Counted from the first letter of the stretch, positions 26,509-34,176 are shown. The stretch: 35,738 nucleotides of DNA from Bacillus canaveralius (GCF_002860125.1 NZ_PGVA01000082.1:1-35738); one strand, 5' to 3'. Numbers and translations are program-made. The notes: a model not told the origin generated them from the letters alone.

Positions 26509-27258
26509 TTAACGCAAATCGAGTTTTGATTTTTGGACATATTCCTTCATGTACATTCGCGATTGGTTCTCAAGCATCCCTGCTATTTGGCCTGTCCATG
26601 TGTCGTTTCTTCGTCCGCCGGTTCTCTGTTCATAATAAGCAGAAATCGTCTCGTTATACTCCTCTAGACCTTCGAGATAGCGGTTTTTATCTTGCTGATA
26701 TTCGTTGAGATGGTACACCTGACTGCGCGGCAGCCTCGGTTTCTGGCCAGGCTCCTGCATCGGAACACCTATAGCAAGGCCGAATAGCGGAATAACGCGC
26801 TCAGGGGTTTTTAAAAGCTTTGATACTTCCTCAAGATTATTCCTGATTCCCCCGATATAACAGATGCCTAATCCCATTGACTCAGCGGCAATCGCAACAT
26901 TTTGCGCCGCTAAAGATGCATCGATCAAAGCAACCATAAATTTTTCCGTGCTCTCAATAGCGGGAATGACATCTTTCCCTTCGATTTCACCGATCAATTG
27001 ATGGCGGTATAAATCTGCACAAAACACTAAGAAGTGGCCGTTCTGCACCACGTAGCTTTGCTTGCCGGCAAGCTCTGAAAGCTTCTGTTTCTTGTCTCGG
27101 TCGGTGATGCCAATGATCGAATATGCCTGGATAAAGCTTGAAGTAGCAGCTGCTTGTGCACAAGCGATAATCGTGTCGATCTGCTCGTCAGTTAACGGTT
27201 TATCTTCAAAACTCCTGATTGAACGATGGTTTAAGATCGTCTCAATTGTTGGATTCAT
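26509..27258 (-). CDS. NADPH-dependent nitroreductase/flavin reductase (NfsA/NfrA family)
   Basis: A 249-residue FMN flavoprotein, the typical length of NfsA/NfrA. FMN-contact segments are visible: HRSIRSFEDKPLTDEQ (residues 11-26), AAATSSFIQAYSI, and ESMGLGICYIGGIRNN near residue 128. The C-terminal region RRNDTWTGQIAGMLENQSRM is characteristic of the NfsA/NfrA subgroup. It reduces nitroaromatics, quinones or flavins in vitro. AGGTGG precedes the ATG. It is probably the orthologue of B. subtilis NfrA1 or NfrA2. Confidence 0.92.
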   Translation of the reverse strand: MNPTIETILNHRSIRSFEDKPLTDEQIDTIIACAQAAATSSFIQAYSIIGITDRDKKQKLSELAGKQSYVVQNGHFLVFCADLYRHQLIGEIEGKDVIPAIESTEKFMVALIDASLAAQNVAIAAESMGLGICYIGGIRNNLEEVSKLLKTPERVIPLFGLAIGVPMQEPGQKPRLPRSQVYHLNEYQQDKNRYLEGLEEYNETISAYYEQRTGGRRNDTWTGQIAGMLENQSRMYMKEYVQKSKLDLR

Positions 27259-27319
27259 AAGCCTGTCCCACCTTTATGTATCATCTGAAAAGGACCTTGA
27301 GCGGTTAGGTCCATGCCAT

Positions 27320-27793
27320 TTATCTTAAAGCCGGATAATCCTGCTGCCTTAATGCTTCATAAATTAAAATCGCAGCTGTATTGGACAAATTTAATGAGCG
27401 GACATTCTCATTCATTGGAATGCGCAAGCTTCTTTCTTTATTCGCCTCAATGATATTTTTAGGAAGCCCGGTTGTCTCTTTTCCAAAAATAAAATAGTAA
27501 TCCTTGTCAGCGTCGCTGTAATCAAATGATGAATGCGGCTCCGTTCCAAACTTTGTTAAATAAAAAAATTCACCGCCACTATTTTTTTCATAAAATTCGT
27601 CTAACGATTCGTAGTAAACAACCTTTACAAATTCCCAATAATCCAAACCTGCCCGGCGCAGCATTTTATCATCTGTTGAAAATCCGAGTGGCCTGATTAA
27701 GTGTAAAATTGTATCTGTTGCAGCACAAGTTCTCGCTATATTGCCTGTATTGGCTGGGATTTCCGGCTGGTATAGTACGACATGCAAACCCAC
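27320..27793 (-). CDS. trmL: tRNA (cytidine/uridine-34 2'-O)-methyltransferase TrmL
   Basis: A 157-residue SPOUT-class methyltransferase that 2'-O-methylates the wobble base of tRNA-Leu. Landmarks are LYQPEIPANTGNIARTCAAT at the N-terminus, the knot segment FIFGKETTGLPK, and IPMNENVRSLNLSNTAAIL. The frame opens at GTG 27802, which is part of the GAGGTG ribosome binding site; the GTG at 27793 is six bases downstream and is the likely start. The same window encodes two tRNA-Leu genes (UAA and CAA), the known TrmL substrates in E. coli. Synteny with queG is as in B. subtilis (CspR). Confidence 0.93.
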   Translation of the reverse strand: MGLHVVLYQPEIPANTGNIARTCAATDTILHLIRPLGFSTDDKMLRRAGLDYWEFVKVVYYESLDEFYEKNSGGEFFYLTKFGTEPHSSFDYSDADKDYYFIFGKETTGLPKNIIEANKERSLRIPMNENVRSLNLSNTAAILIYEALRQQDYPALR

Positions 27794-27859
27794 TTTTTTC
27801 ACCTCAATAATAAACTCTAAAGGCTATTATACCACTCTTGGTTGCTCAGACAAGAATGT

Positions 27860-28741
27860 TCACTCATCATGAACTATTGTTATAAACTTGTATTTAATAT
27901 TTGGAGTATAGGCAGTTGAATCCTCATATGCCCAGTAACGCATCCTGCTATTATGTGTATGGGCATTAACAAGGGGCATTTCAAATGCATCCTTGCCGGT
28001 AACGATTGTATTATGGTCAAAACGGCCATCACCCTGAAAATCGTAGCAAATCACGTCCCCAAGCAATAGTTTATCAGCGCTGCTGACTTCTCTTCCGCGC
28101 AAGCCTGTTTTTGATCCCGGCAAATACCAGCGCAGTGAATTGGCAACTGACCAGCTATAACTCCAATTATTATTTCTCATCCACCAGCCATTGCTCCTGT
28201 TCGGGTAACCTCTCATTGGCGCCCCTCCGGCATGCAGGCACTGGGAAATATAGTTGGTGCAATCCACTTCAAACTTTTTAAAGGCTGGATTGTAATCATT
28301 CCACCATCTTTCCGCATATTGGACCGCTTTTAAGCGATCATAATAGAACTCATTCTTCGTCCTTTGCATTTCCCGAATTGGGTCATCCGGAAAAACTTCT
28401 GCCAGGTTTTCATGAGCATATATGGAGATCTCTTTATCTTCAATTAAGACCCCTTTATAAAAATCGGCCTCTCGTTTTTCGATTTCTTCCTCCATATAAA
28501 GCATTCCCTTTTGGCGAATTAAAAATTGAAAATGTACTTCATACAAAAGGGTAGTGTGATCATCTTCCTCTTGCTTATCCGTGATTTTTCCCCTTGCTGC
28601 TGCCTTCACAATTTCAGCCGATCTTTTCGACAAACAATCTTTTTTAATTTCTATTTTCTGTGGTAAATCTTTATCGCTTCGCGTGTGTGATATATATTGG
28701 TTAACCCGTCTTCCTAAAAGAGCCTGCAGCTGTTCGCGCAT
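27860..28741 (-). CDS. yhbB: Amidase-domain protein (YhbB-like)
   Basis: A 293-residue protein. The C-terminal region is a putative amidase_6/NlpC-like fold with the conserved cysteine in FEVDCTNYISQCLHAGG and the histidine in GRFDHNTIVTG, followed by NAHTHN. The N-terminal half is hydrophilic and may bind a partner. No clear signal peptide follows the preferred start, so its location is uncertain. GAGAGGAG lies before the ATG at 28741; the longer frame to 28786 has no support. Adjacent queG and trmL match the B. subtilis yhbB context. The substrate is presumably peptidoglycan-like, which is an inference. Confidence 0.85.
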   Translation of the reverse strand: MREQLQALLGRRVNQYISHTRSDKDLPQKIEIKKDCLSKRSAEIVKAAARGKITDKQEEDDHTTLLYEVHFQFLIRQKGMLYMEEEIEKREADFYKGVLIEDKEISIYAHENLAEVFPDDPIREMQRTKNEFYYDRLKAVQYAERWWNDYNPAFKKFEVDCTNYISQCLHAGGAPMRGYPNRSNGWWMRNNNWSYSWSVANSLRWYLPGSKTGLRGREVSSADKLLLGDVICYDFQGDGRFDHNTIVTGKDAFEMPLVNAHTHNSRMRYWAYEDSTAYTPNIKYKFITIVHDE

Positions 28742-28796
28742 TGGAAACACTCCTCTCATATACATACATATGAAGAAACAGCGCAATCAAACCAAA

Positions 28797-28828
28797 AAAA
28801 ACAGGAATGGGAGTCCATTCCTGTTAGT
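28797..28828 (-). terminator. Terminator of queG
   Basis: ACAGGAATGG / CCATTCCTGT, 10-bp perfect stem with loop GAGT, followed on the minus strand by a long T-run. It overlaps the queG stop codon. Confidence 0.88.
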
Positions 28829-29957
28829 GAACATAAAAAGTTAGTCCTTTTTCAATTTCTTTGATAACTTCCTCGTCTTTTTCTGTTTGAACAGCATGTT
28901 GAAGGGCCTCTCTTGCTTCGTTTCCGCCAATTTTCCCCAACGACCAGGCCGCCGTCCCCCTGATGACAGGCCTAGCGTCATTTTTAAGAACTTCAATGAT
29001 GTCGGGAATTGCAGTTTCATCTTTATAATGGGCAAGGGCGATCAGCGCGTTTCTCTGGATTGGTTTTTTGCCTCTCCATGAACCGGATATTTTACTGTAT
29101 TTCTCTTTAAATTCGCGATTTCCAATCCGAAGCAACGGTTTTAATAATGGCTTTGCTATTTCCGGGTCAGGTTCCATTTCAGAGTGGAAATGAAAATCCT
29201 TACCTTTGTTTACAGGACAAACCGTTTGGCAAGTATCGCAGCCATACAGCCGATTGCCTAGCTTATCACGAAATTCATCGGGCAGAAAACCTTTAGTTTG
29301 CGTTAGAAAAGCGATGCACCTTTGTGCATTTAACTGACCGCCTTGTATCAGCGCACCTGTAGGACAGACCTCAACACATTTATTGCAGCTTCCGCATTGG
29401 TCCTCCATTGGAGTATCAGGTTCAAACGGAATATTCGTGATCATTTCTCCGAGATACACATACGAGCCAAATTCTGGAGTAATGATTGAACAGTTTTTCC
29501 CGCTCCAGCCGATTCCCGCTCTTTGCGCAACGGCTCTATCGACTAATTCCCCTGTATCAACCATTGACTTAAGTTTGGCTTCAGGCACTTTCGACAAAAT
29601 ATATTCTTCAAGTTTTTTCAGGCGGTCGCGCAAAATCATATGGTAATCGGTTCCCCATGACGCCCGGCAAAAAATTCCCCGTCGCTCGCCTTTTTTGCTC
29701 AAAACCTGCTCTTTCATTTTCGAAGGGTAAGCTAAAGCGATAGCGATAATCGACTGTGATTTATCAAGCAAAAGCGATGGATCCGTTCTCTTTTCAATAT
29801 CCGGCTCTTCAAAGCCTGATTGGTAGTTCAGCTCCTGCTGGCGCAACAGCCGGCTTTTCATCTCACTGAATGTATTTGTTGACGTGAAACCAATTTTATC
29901 AATACCGATTGTTTTACTGTAGGCAATGATATCCTGCTTCAGCTCGATACTATTCAT
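28824..29957 (-). CDS. queG: Epoxyqueuosine reductase QueG
   Basis: A 377-residue cobalamin-dependent iron-sulfur enzyme that carries out the last step of queuosine synthesis in tRNA (Asp, Asn, His, Tyr). The catalytic Asp134 is in MVDTGELVDR. Two 4Fe-4S clusters are ligated by C188, C191, C194, C198 and C214, C240, C243, C247 (CGSCNKCVEVCP and CDTCQTVCP). Residues 290-377 contain HEAT-like repeats, as in the Bacillus enzymes. AAAGGAGG precedes the ATG. tRNA genes for all four queuosine-type anticodons occur at the right end of the window. Confidence 0.96.
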   Translation of the reverse strand: MNSIELKQDIIAYSKTIGIDKIGFTSTNTFSEMKSRLLRQQELNYQSGFEEPDIEKRTDPSLLLDKSQSIIAIALAYPSKMKEQVLSKKGERRGIFCRASWGTDYHMILRDRLKKLEEYILSKVPEAKLKSMVDTGELVDRAVAQRAGIGWSGKNCSIITPEFGSYVYLGEMITNIPFEPDTPMEDQCGSCNKCVEVCPTGALIQGGQLNAQRCIAFLTQTKGFLPDEFRDKLGNRLYGCDTCQTVCPVNKGKDFHFHSEMEPDPEIAKPLLKPLLRIGNREFKEKYSKISGSWRGKKPIQRNALIALAHYKDETAIPDIIEVLKNDARPVIRGTAAWSLGKIGGNEAREALQHAVQTEKDEEVIKEIEKGLTFYVH

Positions 29958-29960
29958 TTT

Positions 29961-30131
29961 CGACCCTCCTTTCTTTCATGAGTTCCTATATGGCAGGCAT
30001 AAAGCCTTTATTATAAAGATCAACGGTTTATATGATAAACTATTTTCAAGGAAATGTGGAGGTGAAAAGCATGGAAATATTCATATCGTCTGATATAGCA
30101 GCATTATCCCCGGCTTTAAAGTTGGCGTCAA
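29961..30131 (+). repeat. Direct repeat, left copy (promoter and 5' end of the B3/4 gene)
   Basis: About 170 bp matching 32075-32246 at roughly 85 percent by eye. It starts in the queG ribosome binding site and includes TTTCTTTCATGAGTTCCTAT, the GATCAACGGTTTATATGAT segment and GGAGGTGAAAAGCATGGAAA. The right copy begins with a degenerate version of the queG ribosome binding site. Confidence 0.88.
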
Positions 30132-30217
30132 TTGATTCACTCCAAAACTGCCATGTTAGTTCGGCTTTTCCAGACAGAACCTGGAACCACTGTTGCTCCT
30201 CGGTTACATTCATCCAC
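30071..30217 (+). pseudogene. Truncated 5' copy of the B3/4-domain gene
   Basis: The ribosome binding site and ATG match the intact gene at 32185. About 20 codons are homologous (MEIFISSDIAALSPALKL against MEIVMSPDIAAIIPSFNV), with a 2-bp deletion near codon 11. Similarity ends near 30131. The remaining frame to 30217 is unrelated, so this is a remnant and unlikely to be functional. Confidence 0.75.
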
Positions 30218-30340
30218 TAATCTCCTTGCTCTTATTCAAACAGGAAAGGTTACTAACAGAATATAGGTAATTTCGACTTTGATCTGTTAAAATCCGTTGT
30301 TATTGATTTAATTCCTGCTATTTTTAAAGTACAAATATCA
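30132..30340. other. Non-coding DNA after the truncated gene copy
   Basis: No gene recognised. Several short frames are open, but none has a ribosome binding site or a recognisable family. Confidence 0.5.
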
Positions 30341-30388
30341 AAAACACAGAAGCGCCATATGTTCACAGCTCCTCTGTGTTTTTGTTTA
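30338..30388 (-). terminator. Terminator of the TetR-SGNH unit
   Basis: AAAACACAGA / TCTGTGTTTT, 10-bp stem with a 22-base loop containing AGCT pairing; T-rich on the minus-strand side. Confidence 0.7.
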
Positions 30389-30432
30389 GATCCTTGCCGG
30401 TTCTTGTTTAGCTGTTTCTTCCTGCACGGTTA

Positions 30433-30576
30433 TCAGGAACTGTCGTTTGCCGTATCGATGCCGATCCACAAACCGTCCTTCACATGCCAGGCAACCATGT
30501 CCTTGGCCACATGGTTTCCAGATGCCTTTGGGAACCGCGACCAATCTTCACTTTGATATTCCTCCCAGTGGACCAT
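30433..30576 (-). CDS. Possible small ORF or gene remnant overlapping the SGNH hydrolase 3' end
   Basis: A 47-codon frame from an ATG inside the hydrolase gene, out of frame with it. It reads MVHWEEYQSEDWSRF, then GNHVAKDMVAWHVKDGLWIG and IDTANDSS. The composition (five Trp in 47 residues, alternating strand pattern) looks coding, but there is no ribosome binding site and no family is recognised. It may be the C-terminus of a gene lost when this region was assembled. Confidence 0.35.
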   Translation of the reverse strand: MVHWEEYQSEDWSRFPKASGNHVAKDMVAWHVKDGLWIGIDTANDSS

Positions 30577-31177
30577 TCGGCGTATTTTTTATTTGCAGCA
30601 GGACGTCGTTCATTGCACCTGCTAATGCCATATATCCGACCGAGTTTGGGTGAATTCCATCCCGGCTCCACGTTTCTAAATTCAACGTAAAAGGGGCGTG
30701 CCATAATTCAGCGTAGGGAACACCAAATTCGACACATTTTTCACGAATCAACTGATTGAGCTCTGTCAACTGACTGCGAATTTGCCCTGCCTGTGAAGTC
30801 GGAAGCGTACGAAGTTTTGGAAAGTCCGGAACTGTGGAAGAAATAATGGTAACGCCTGTCTGTAATAAAGTAGACAGCATCTCTCCAAACTCCTGTTCAA
30901 ATGCGGAAGCATTCCATCTCCCTTGCAATACATCATTACCGCCTGCCATCAAGGATACAAGATCAGGCCTTAAAGCCATGCACTTTCCCAGCTGTGTCCT
31001 CCGGATTTCGGCCGTAGTTTGTCCCCTGATGGCGATATTGGTATAGATTAACTCTGGGCAGCGTTCTTGCCACTCTTTTGCAAAGTGGTATGCCCAACTT
31101 AAACAAGGAATTCCCTCTACTTCATCTCCAATCCCCTCCGTCACACTGTCACCCATGGCCACAAAACGATTCCACAC
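30548..31177 (-). CDS. SGNH/GDSL hydrolase
   Basis: A 209-residue cytoplasmic esterase-type hydrolase. Block I is VAMGDSVTEG with nucleophile Ser11. Block III is MAGGNDVLQG (oxyanion Asn) near residue 80, and block V is DGIHPNSVGY with the catalytic Asp and His near residue 175. The frame is open to 31207, but GGGAGG precedes a GTG at 31177 by nine bases. The protein is slightly short at the C-terminus for the family. It lies 65 bp behind a TetR gene in the same direction, with a predicted TetR operator between them. Substrate unknown. Confidence 0.88.
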   Translation of the reverse strand: MWNRFVAMGDSVTEGIGDEVEGIPCLSWAYHFAKEWQERCPELIYTNIAIRGQTTAEIRRTQLGKCMALRPDLVSLMAGGNDVLQGRWNASAFEQEFGEMLSTLLQTGVTIISSTVPDFPKLRTLPTSQAGQIRSQLTELNQLIREKCVEFGVPYAELWHAPFTLNLETWSRDGIHPNSVGYMALAGAMNDVLLQIKNTPNGPLGGISK

Positions 31178-31201
31178 AATTGCTTTCCTCCCTTTATTTT
31201 C

Positions 31202-31215
31202 AGACACACATGTCT
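31202..31215. promoter_or_regulatory. Putative TetR operator 1 (SGNH hydrolase)
   Basis: AGACACACATGTCT, of the form AGAC-N6-GTCT, followed by GTTTTTAT. The same palindrome and the same trailing bases occur at 31892 before the tetR gene. Confidence 0.65.
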
Positions 31216-31242
31216 GTTTTTATGGTAAAAGAAATCGGCAGT

Positions 31243-31845
31243 TTAAGCCGTTTCCTTGACAACCCGTTTACGAATGTAATCTTGAAGATGATCGATCGTT
31301 TGATTCAAAAATTTTTTATCCTTGTGTAGACGACTTAACATCAGGGCGCCTTCTAACGAGGAAAGCAAAACGGTGGCAACCTCTTCTGGATTTACCTGAG
31401 AACTTACTTCTCCGTATTCAATTCCCTGCATAACCACTCTTCCAATTGATTCATGAAGTTGTAGCATGGCTTGATTAGCATAATCTTTCAATACCGGATT
31501 TACCGCATCTGTTTCTATGGCAACATTCATTATCGGACAGCCACCTGGAATAGGAGTATCTTCATATAGACGGCTGAATATGTGAAGGAACCCGTGCAAG
31601 CGTTCGACGATGTGATTCTCTGTCCACAAAGCCTCTCGATACTTCGAACCTATAGTTTCAGCCGCATAAAGAAATGCCTCGTTTGCAAGCTCATCCTTAC
31701 TGCTAAAGTGATTGTATAAACCGCCTCTTTCCAGTCCTGTCGCATTCATAACATCAACCATAGTTGAGGCTACGTACCCCCTTTGATTAAAGAGGTTAGC
31801 CGCTTTTTCAATAATCATTTTTTTCGTTCGTTCGCCCTTTCGCAT
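31243..31845 (-). CDS. TetR/AcrR family repressor
   Basis: A 200-residue regulator. The N-terminal helix-turn-helix covers about residues 8-50 (AANLFNQRGYVASTMVDVMN, then GLERGGLYNHFSSKDELA). The C-terminal region with EDTPIPGGCPIMNVAIETDA is typical of the YxaF/LmrA-like subgroup. The frame opens at TTG 31854; the ATG at 31845 has GAGAGG upstream. Two matching palindromes before this gene and before the SGNH gene suggest it represses both. The ligand is unknown. Confidence 0.92.
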   Translation of the reverse strand: MRKGERTKKMIIEKAANLFNQRGYVASTMVDVMNATGLERGGLYNHFSSKDELANEAFLYAAETIGSKYREALWTENHIVERLHGFLHIFSRLYEDTPIPGGCPIMNVAIETDAVNPVLKDYANQAMLQLHESIGRVVMQGIEYGEVSSQVNPEEVATVLLSSLEGALMLSRLHKDKKFLNQTIDHLQDYIRKRVVKETA

Positions 31846-31881
31846 AAAAAACAACCTCTCAATTTGGGAAAATTAGTGCAT

Positions 31882-31905
31882 ATTATAAAAAAGACGAATG
31901 TGTCT
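31882..31905 (-). promoter_or_regulatory. tetR promoter -10 and TetR operator 2
   Basis: AGACGAATGTGTCT (AGAC-N6-GTCT) at 31892-31905 followed by GTTTTTAT. On the minus strand it directly precedes TATAAT at 31882-31887, so a bound repressor would cover the promoter spacer. The -35 is poor. Confidence 0.65.
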
Positions 31906-31940
31906 GTTTTTATAATGTCTTTCCCATCAATATGTAAACC

Positions 31941-32066
31941 CTAAATATTCAATTTTTTGTCTTTAACACTATGAAGATCGAGATCATCCGTTTGTCGGGG
32001 ATATTTCTTTCCTTGCATCAAACTCTCGATACGTCTTAGCTGATTCTTGATCTGCTGGACACTCTT
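31941..32066 (-). pseudogene. Possible C-terminal coding remnant
   Basis: An open frame of 41 codons with no start, ending in TAG. It reads KSVQQIKNQLRRIESLMQGK, then PRQTDDLDLHSVKDKKLNI. The first part is an amphipathic basic helix; the character is coding-like but no family is recognised. It ends at the left edge of the right direct repeat, consistent with a gene cut at the insertion boundary. Confidence 0.3.
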
Positions 32067-32074
32067 TTATGATC

Positions 32075-32246
32075 GGCCCTACTTTCTTTCATGAGTTCCT
32101 ATATGGCAGGAATAAAAGCCTTTATTATAACGATCAACGGTTTATATGATAGACTATTTTCAAACGAATATGGAGGTGAAAAGCATGGAAATAGTCATGT
32201 CACCTGATATAGCAGCGATTATCCCCAGCTTTAATGTTGGTGTCAT
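32075..32246 (+). repeat. Direct repeat, right copy
   Basis: Matches 29961-30131 (see there). Includes the upstream region and first ~20 codons of the intact B3/4 gene. The candidate -10 TATGAT is preserved in both copies. Confidence 0.88.
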
Positions 32247-32853
32247 TCAGTATCATGGCATTGTAGTCGGAGAATCCCCGCAAATGCTAAAAGGCAGGTT
32301 CCAGCTTTTTCAAGAATCGATATTTTTCGATTTAGAAAACAAAAATGTTACCGATCTCGAAGGCATTCAGGAGTGGAGGCAGATCTTTAAGAAGACTGGT
32401 ATCGATCCAAACCGTTATCGCCCCTCTGCGGAGGCACTTTACCGGCGAATCAAAAAGCAAAACTATATAAACTCTGTTAATAGTGCTATTGATCTGAATA
32501 ACTTTTGTTCACTCGAGTACCAGGTACCGATCGGTATTTATGATCGCAACCTTTTATCGGGGGATATTTCAATCCGGCTTGGCGGTAAAGGTGAAGAATA
32601 TTTCGGCTTAAATGGCAGAAGCAATTCTCTTGCGAATCTCATTATCTCTGCCGATCAAAACGGTCCCTTCGGCAGCCCGTTTGTCGATTCCACCAGAACA
32701 GCGGTTGGCCCTGAGACAACAAGTGCTGTCCAAATCATTTACCTGCGTCCGTCCCTTGATAAGGAAAACCAGGTGAAGCTAACAGAAGCCGCAATGAATA
32801 TGTTTCTTCAATTACATGGAGGAACTGCAAAATATGAGGTAATAGGATGCTGA
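32185..32853 (+). CDS. B3/4 domain protein (phenylalanyl-tRNA synthetase beta-like editing domain)
   Basis: A 222-residue protein with the free-standing B3/4 fold otherwise found in the beta chain of phenylalanyl-tRNA synthetase. Landmarks are KTGIDPNRYRPSAEALYRRI, NSAIDLNNFCSLEYQVPIGI, YDRNLLSGDISIRLGGKGEE and GPFGSPFVDSTRTAV. In the synthetase this fold binds tRNA-bound or misacylated amino acids; the free-standing proteins may act in editing but the role is not established. The frame opens at 32146, but GGAGGTG lies before the ATG at 32185. Its upstream region is duplicated at 29961. Confidence 0.88.
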   Translation: MEIVMSPDIAAIIPSFNVGVIQYHGIVVGESPQMLKGRFQLFQESIFFDLENKNVTDLEGIQEWRQIFKKTGIDPNRYRPSAEALYRRIKKQNYINSVNSAIDLNNFCSLEYQVPIGIYDRNLLSGDISIRLGGKGEEYFGLNGRSNSLANLIISADQNGPFGSPFVDSTRTAVGPETTSAVQIIYLRPSLDKENQVKLTEAAMNMFLQLHGGTAKYEVIGC

Positions 32854-32872
32854 ACTGCATCCTATTTTTATT
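32841..32872 (+). terminator. Terminator of the B3/4 gene
   Basis: AATAGGATGC / GCATCCTATT, 10-bp perfect stem, loop TGAACT, then a T-run. The stem overlaps the stop codon. Confidence 0.9.
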
Positions 32873-32917
32873 GCACGGATATTTACTGTACCGGAGCTTA
32901 TCTTTTTTTATCAGTGA

Positions 32918-32968
32918 AAAAGAAAAAACGCAATGCTTCGTTCTTTAAGAGACGAAACACTGCGTTGC
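32918..32968 (-). terminator. Terminator of the rRNA-tRNA operon
   Basis: A 15-bp stem (AACGCAGTGTTTCGT / ACGAAGCATTGCGTT, two G-U pairs) followed on the minus strand by TTTTTTCTTTTT, just behind the last tRNA. Confidence 0.92.
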
Positions 32969-32981
32969 GATAGGGTATGTA

Positions 32982-33055
32982 TGGAGCGGGTGATGGGAAT
33001 CGAACCCACATCATCAGCTTGGAAGGCTGAGGTTTTACCACTAAACTACACCCGC
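32982..33055 (-). tRNA. tRNA-Gly (UCC)
   Basis: Cloverleaf with anticodon loop CTTCCAA and encoded CCA. Last gene of the operon. As I recall the 16-gene B. subtilis trnD, it lacks this gene. Confidence 0.96.
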
Positions 33056-33114
33056 ACATAGGTGAAGTATAATTATTTTTAAAAATAAAAACAGGTTTCC
33101 CTGTTAAATAAATA

Positions 33115-33199
33115 TGGTACCGGTGGTCGGGGTCGAACCGACACTCCAGAAGGAACACGATTTTGAGTCGTGCGCGTCTGCCAATTCCGCCACACCGGC
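33115..33199 (-). tRNA. tRNA-Leu (CAA)
   Basis: Long variable arm, anticodon loop CTCAAAA, encoded CCA. A known TrmL-type substrate. Confidence 0.96.
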
Positions 33200-33217
33200 G
33201 TATTAAATTATGGGTGA

Positions 33218-33303
33218 TGCCGAGGACCGGAATCGAACCGGTACGGTAGTCACCTACCGCAGGATTTTAAGTCCTGTGCGTCTGCCAGTTCCGCCACCCC
33301 GGC
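33218..33303 (-). tRNA. tRNA-Leu (UAA)
   Basis: Long variable arm, anticodon loop CTTAAAA. The 3' end reads GGCA-TCA, so CCA is not encoded and must be added. Confidence 0.95.
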
Positions 33304-33338
33304 AAATCGTAATCCTGCTTGTCCATTTTCTAAGTAAA

Positions 33339-33412
<74 letters not shown>

Positions 33413-33422
33413 AAAAAACTAA

Positions 33423-33497
33423 TGGAGCGGAAGACGGGATTCGAACCCGCGACCCCAACCTTGGCAAGGTTGTATTCTACCACTGAACTACTTCCGC
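33423..33497 (-). tRNA. tRNA-Gly (GCC)
   Basis: Anticodon GCC between CCTT and AAGG stems, encoded CCA. Confidence 0.96.
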
Positions 33498-33501
33498 AAA
33501 A

Positions 33502-33576
33502 TGGCTGGGCTAGCTGGATTCGAACCAACGCATGACGGAGTCAAAGTCCGTTGCCTTACCGCTTGGCTATAGCCCA
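33502..33576 (-). tRNA. tRNA-Gln (UUG)
   Basis: Anticodon loop CTTTGAC, encoded CCA. Spaced four bases from tRNA-Gly. Confidence 0.96.
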
Positions 33577-33597
33577 TTAATTAACATTGTATATTTA

Positions 33598-33674
33598 TGG
33601 GGCGACTGATGGGAATTGAACCCACGAATGTCGGAACCACAATCCGATGCGTTAACCACTTCGCCACAATCGCC
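33598..33674 (-). tRNA. tRNA-His (GUG), second copy
   Basis: Anticodon loop TTGTGGT, extra 5' G, encoded CCA. Identical to the copy at 33753 except for TTCAATT in place of TTCGATT in the T loop. Confidence 0.95.
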
Positions 33675-33752
33675 ATAACATATTAGGCAGCTTTTTTGAA
33701 AATAATTGTCACCGTTAAGATGGATAAGATAATTGATACTAATTTAACATCA

Positions 33753-33829
33753 TGGGGCGACTGATGGGAATCGAACCCACGAATGTCGGAACCACAATCC
33801 GATGCGTTAACCACTTCGCCACAATCGCC
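33753..33829 (-). tRNA. tRNA-His (GUG), first copy
   Basis: As the other copy but with T loop TTCGATT. The duplicated pair is separated by 78 bp of unrelated AT-rich sequence. Confidence 0.96.
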
Positions 33830-33841
33830 ATTATAGTTATT

Positions 33842-33915
33842 TGGCAGGGGTAGTAGGAATCGAACCCACACTGGAGGTTTTGGAGACCTCTGTTCTACCT
33901 TTAAACTATACCCCT
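33842..33915 (-). tRNA. tRNA-Trp (CCA)
   Basis: Anticodon loop CTCCAAA, encoded 3' CCA. Confidence 0.96.
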
Positions 33916-33925
33916 ATATATCAAA

Positions 33926-34010
33926 TGGTGGAGGGGGACGGATTCGAACCGCCGAACCCTGAGGGAGCGGATTTACAGTCCGCCGCGTTTAGCCACTTCG
34001 CTACCCCTCC
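33926..34010 (-). tRNA. tRNA-Tyr (GUA)
   Basis: Long variable arm, anticodon loop CTGTAAA, encoded CCA. Queuosine target. Confidence 0.96.
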
Positions 34011-34072
34011 ATCAAGAAAATTAATTATATCACCGATCATTTTTCGGGTCAATCTGAAAAACTAACCATAAA

Positions 34073-34148
<76 letters not shown>

Positions 34149-34176
34149 TTTGTATTAATATGAGGTTGAAAGAAAA

